Of a stretch of 64,000 bases of DNA, positions 62,847 to 64,000 are shown piece by piece. The notes beneath the pieces are model-generated. The model ran no database searches, had not been told where the DNA came from, and saw only the letters and a list, made by a program, of their open reading frames with translations. This stretch comes from Phoronis australis. Its lineage: Eukaryota; Phoronida; Phoronidae. The first letter of the stretch is position 1. Each line of letters starts with the position of its first letter. The position numbers were made by a program, and so were the translations under genes. The DNA lies in assembly GCA_002633005.1 (NCBI GenBank), contig NMRA01000003.1, positions 262,129 through 326,128 of the forward strand, in the 5' to 3' direction.

Positions 62847-63160
62847 CTAAAATTCTACACTCAGTAACGTCTTCAATTTATCAATAAGATCCAACAGTCC
62901 TGAAAAAATCATTGTGCGCGGAATTAGTAGACCAAGAGCCTCGCCCCTATGTCGGTATTGAGCAGTGACTATACACTTCAAATTTCCACCGTGCTTCAAA
63001 AACTGAATGCAAGTTTTGATGATCTTGCAAGGTATGTGTCCTATTATGATCTGGCCTTTCAGAACAGACACAGCATACTTGTCAAAGGGATTGTATTGTA
63101 TCTTTCCTGTACAGATCTCCCTCAACAGGAATCCAAACCTCTTTGTACAAGTGAAAACTG
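62847..63160 (-). pseudogene. HIRAN-like domain fragment
   Basis: Minus-strand ORF reads REICTGKIQYNPFDKYAVSV, KGQIIIGHIPCKIIKTC and FLKHGGNLKCIVTAQYRHRG, matching the repeated invertebrate HIRAN-like pattern (E-N-x-x-D-x-YAVAV...VGHxPxxIS...FLxxGGxIxCxVT). HIRAN folds recognise 3' DNA ends in helicases; stand-alone copies such as this are common and probably mobile-element-borne. No start or flanking domains seen. Confidence 0.5.
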
Positions 63161-63447
63161 CGAATCAAGGACTAATAAAAACTTGACCTTTTTTCAGTTA
63201 AAAGCACGTGGCTAGGAAGCGTGCACTACATTCAAGAATCTGTCATCGAAGATTAGTCTCTGGGAACTATCCATGAAATGGGTAGCATAGCAACGGCAAG
63301 AAATAAATACTGGCACATATTTTCGAAAGTTTCTAATACGGTAACCGTAAAAAACGTTTGCATTATCTTTAAGGGTGAATTATCAAATTAGTCGTAATTG
63401 GTGTTTTTAAAGTCAAAATGTCCCATTATAGTGAACACTTCCGCACC

Positions 63448-63575
63448 TTACACCTCTGGAATCTCCTGAAAAATAACTGTTAGACTGTCACGCATCCAGT
63501 CATCAGGTGATTCAATGACATCGGCTTTACCGATACAACTCTTAAATGTTTTGTAGCAGATGAGATCAGCAAGTG
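63448..63575 (-). CDS. Candidate exon of an unidentified gene
   Basis: After acceptor TTTATTTAG the minus strand reads ADLICYKTFKSCIGKADV and then ESPDDWMRDSLTVIFQEIPEV before TAA at 63448; a GTGTAA donor is also possible at 63453. Composition is typical of a folded cytosolic protein and the reading frame uses the whole interval. Family not recognised; it does not match FOXRED2. Confidence 0.35.
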
Positions 63576-64000
63576 CTAAATAAAACATGTTCTACTTTAC
63601 TGCTTGTATTAATTTCCTTAGTTACAATGTACACCTAGATCGTTACATGGCGTTTACTCTGGCAAATGAACTCCGGTGACATGCACGCGCTCGCTCTCTC
63701 ACACAACATGCAGACGAACTTCAAAACAAACATCACGTGACAACAACATTTGTGTTCATCCAGAGATTTTTCTCGTGTTGCGGAGTACGATCTAGCGCAG
63801 ATTTGGACTTAATAAGAATATGCAGTTAATGCCGACTCCACAGGATTTTAAAAATCTTAGGGACGCTATTTTGAAAACTTAAGGAGGAGTTCAGGTAATT
63901 TGTTGAGTCGAAACTATATTTTTACTCAAGAATTCAAGTTGACCTACGGGCGATCGTGAGGCAGCGACGCATCAGTCAGCGGGTTTTTGCACTCGGATTT

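Overview
The window is animal nuclear DNA: AT-rich, with compact coding exons bounded by GT/AG splice sites, long introns and dense decayed transposable elements. A CatSper3-type sperm calcium channel subunit, a FOXRED2-type ER flavoprotein, a DUF229 protein, Kolobok-type TTAA elements, Penelope-like fragments and tRNA-derived SINEs together suggest an invertebrate, most likely an invertebrate deuterostome (hemichordate, echinoderm or cephalochordate). That placement is inference.

Four host genes can be rebuilt, all on the minus strand. (1) 18512 to 4571: CatSper3, six exons, 432 residues, apparently complete; its last intron (4740-11760) is packed with mobile elements. (2) 27579 to 20969: a type II membrane DUF229 protein, three exons, 800 residues. 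(3) 43838 to 38376: an unrecognised two-pass membrane protein, two exons, 291 residues, about 0.5 kb downstream of an LTR carrying heat-shock-element-like motifs and a TATA box. (4) 59595 to 50408: the last seven exons (451 residues) of FOXRED2, whose N-terminal exons were not found here. Candidate exons of unidentified genes lie at 3393-3605, 20506-20670 and 63448-63575. The host genes share no obvious pathway.

The rest is mostly repeats. They include a 1686-bp Kolobok element (8833-10518) with TTAA target duplications, its 725-bp relative (28417-29141) and a third fragment near 55 kb. There are Penelope-like GIY-YIG fragments at 10.7-11.5, 51.5-52.2 and 58.6-58.8 kb, and a decayed ~4-kb DNA transposon with ~0.5-kb terminal inverted repeats (45113-49076). 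Also present are an LTR (44366-45076), hAT-like and HIRAN-like remnants at 61-63 kb, MITEs with GTGGCGGATC-type ends, two undescribed interspersed repeats (R1, R2), foldback elements, and an array at 55.3-57.0 kb whose units each carry a CTCF-like core. Stretches not listed hold no gene that I can support.
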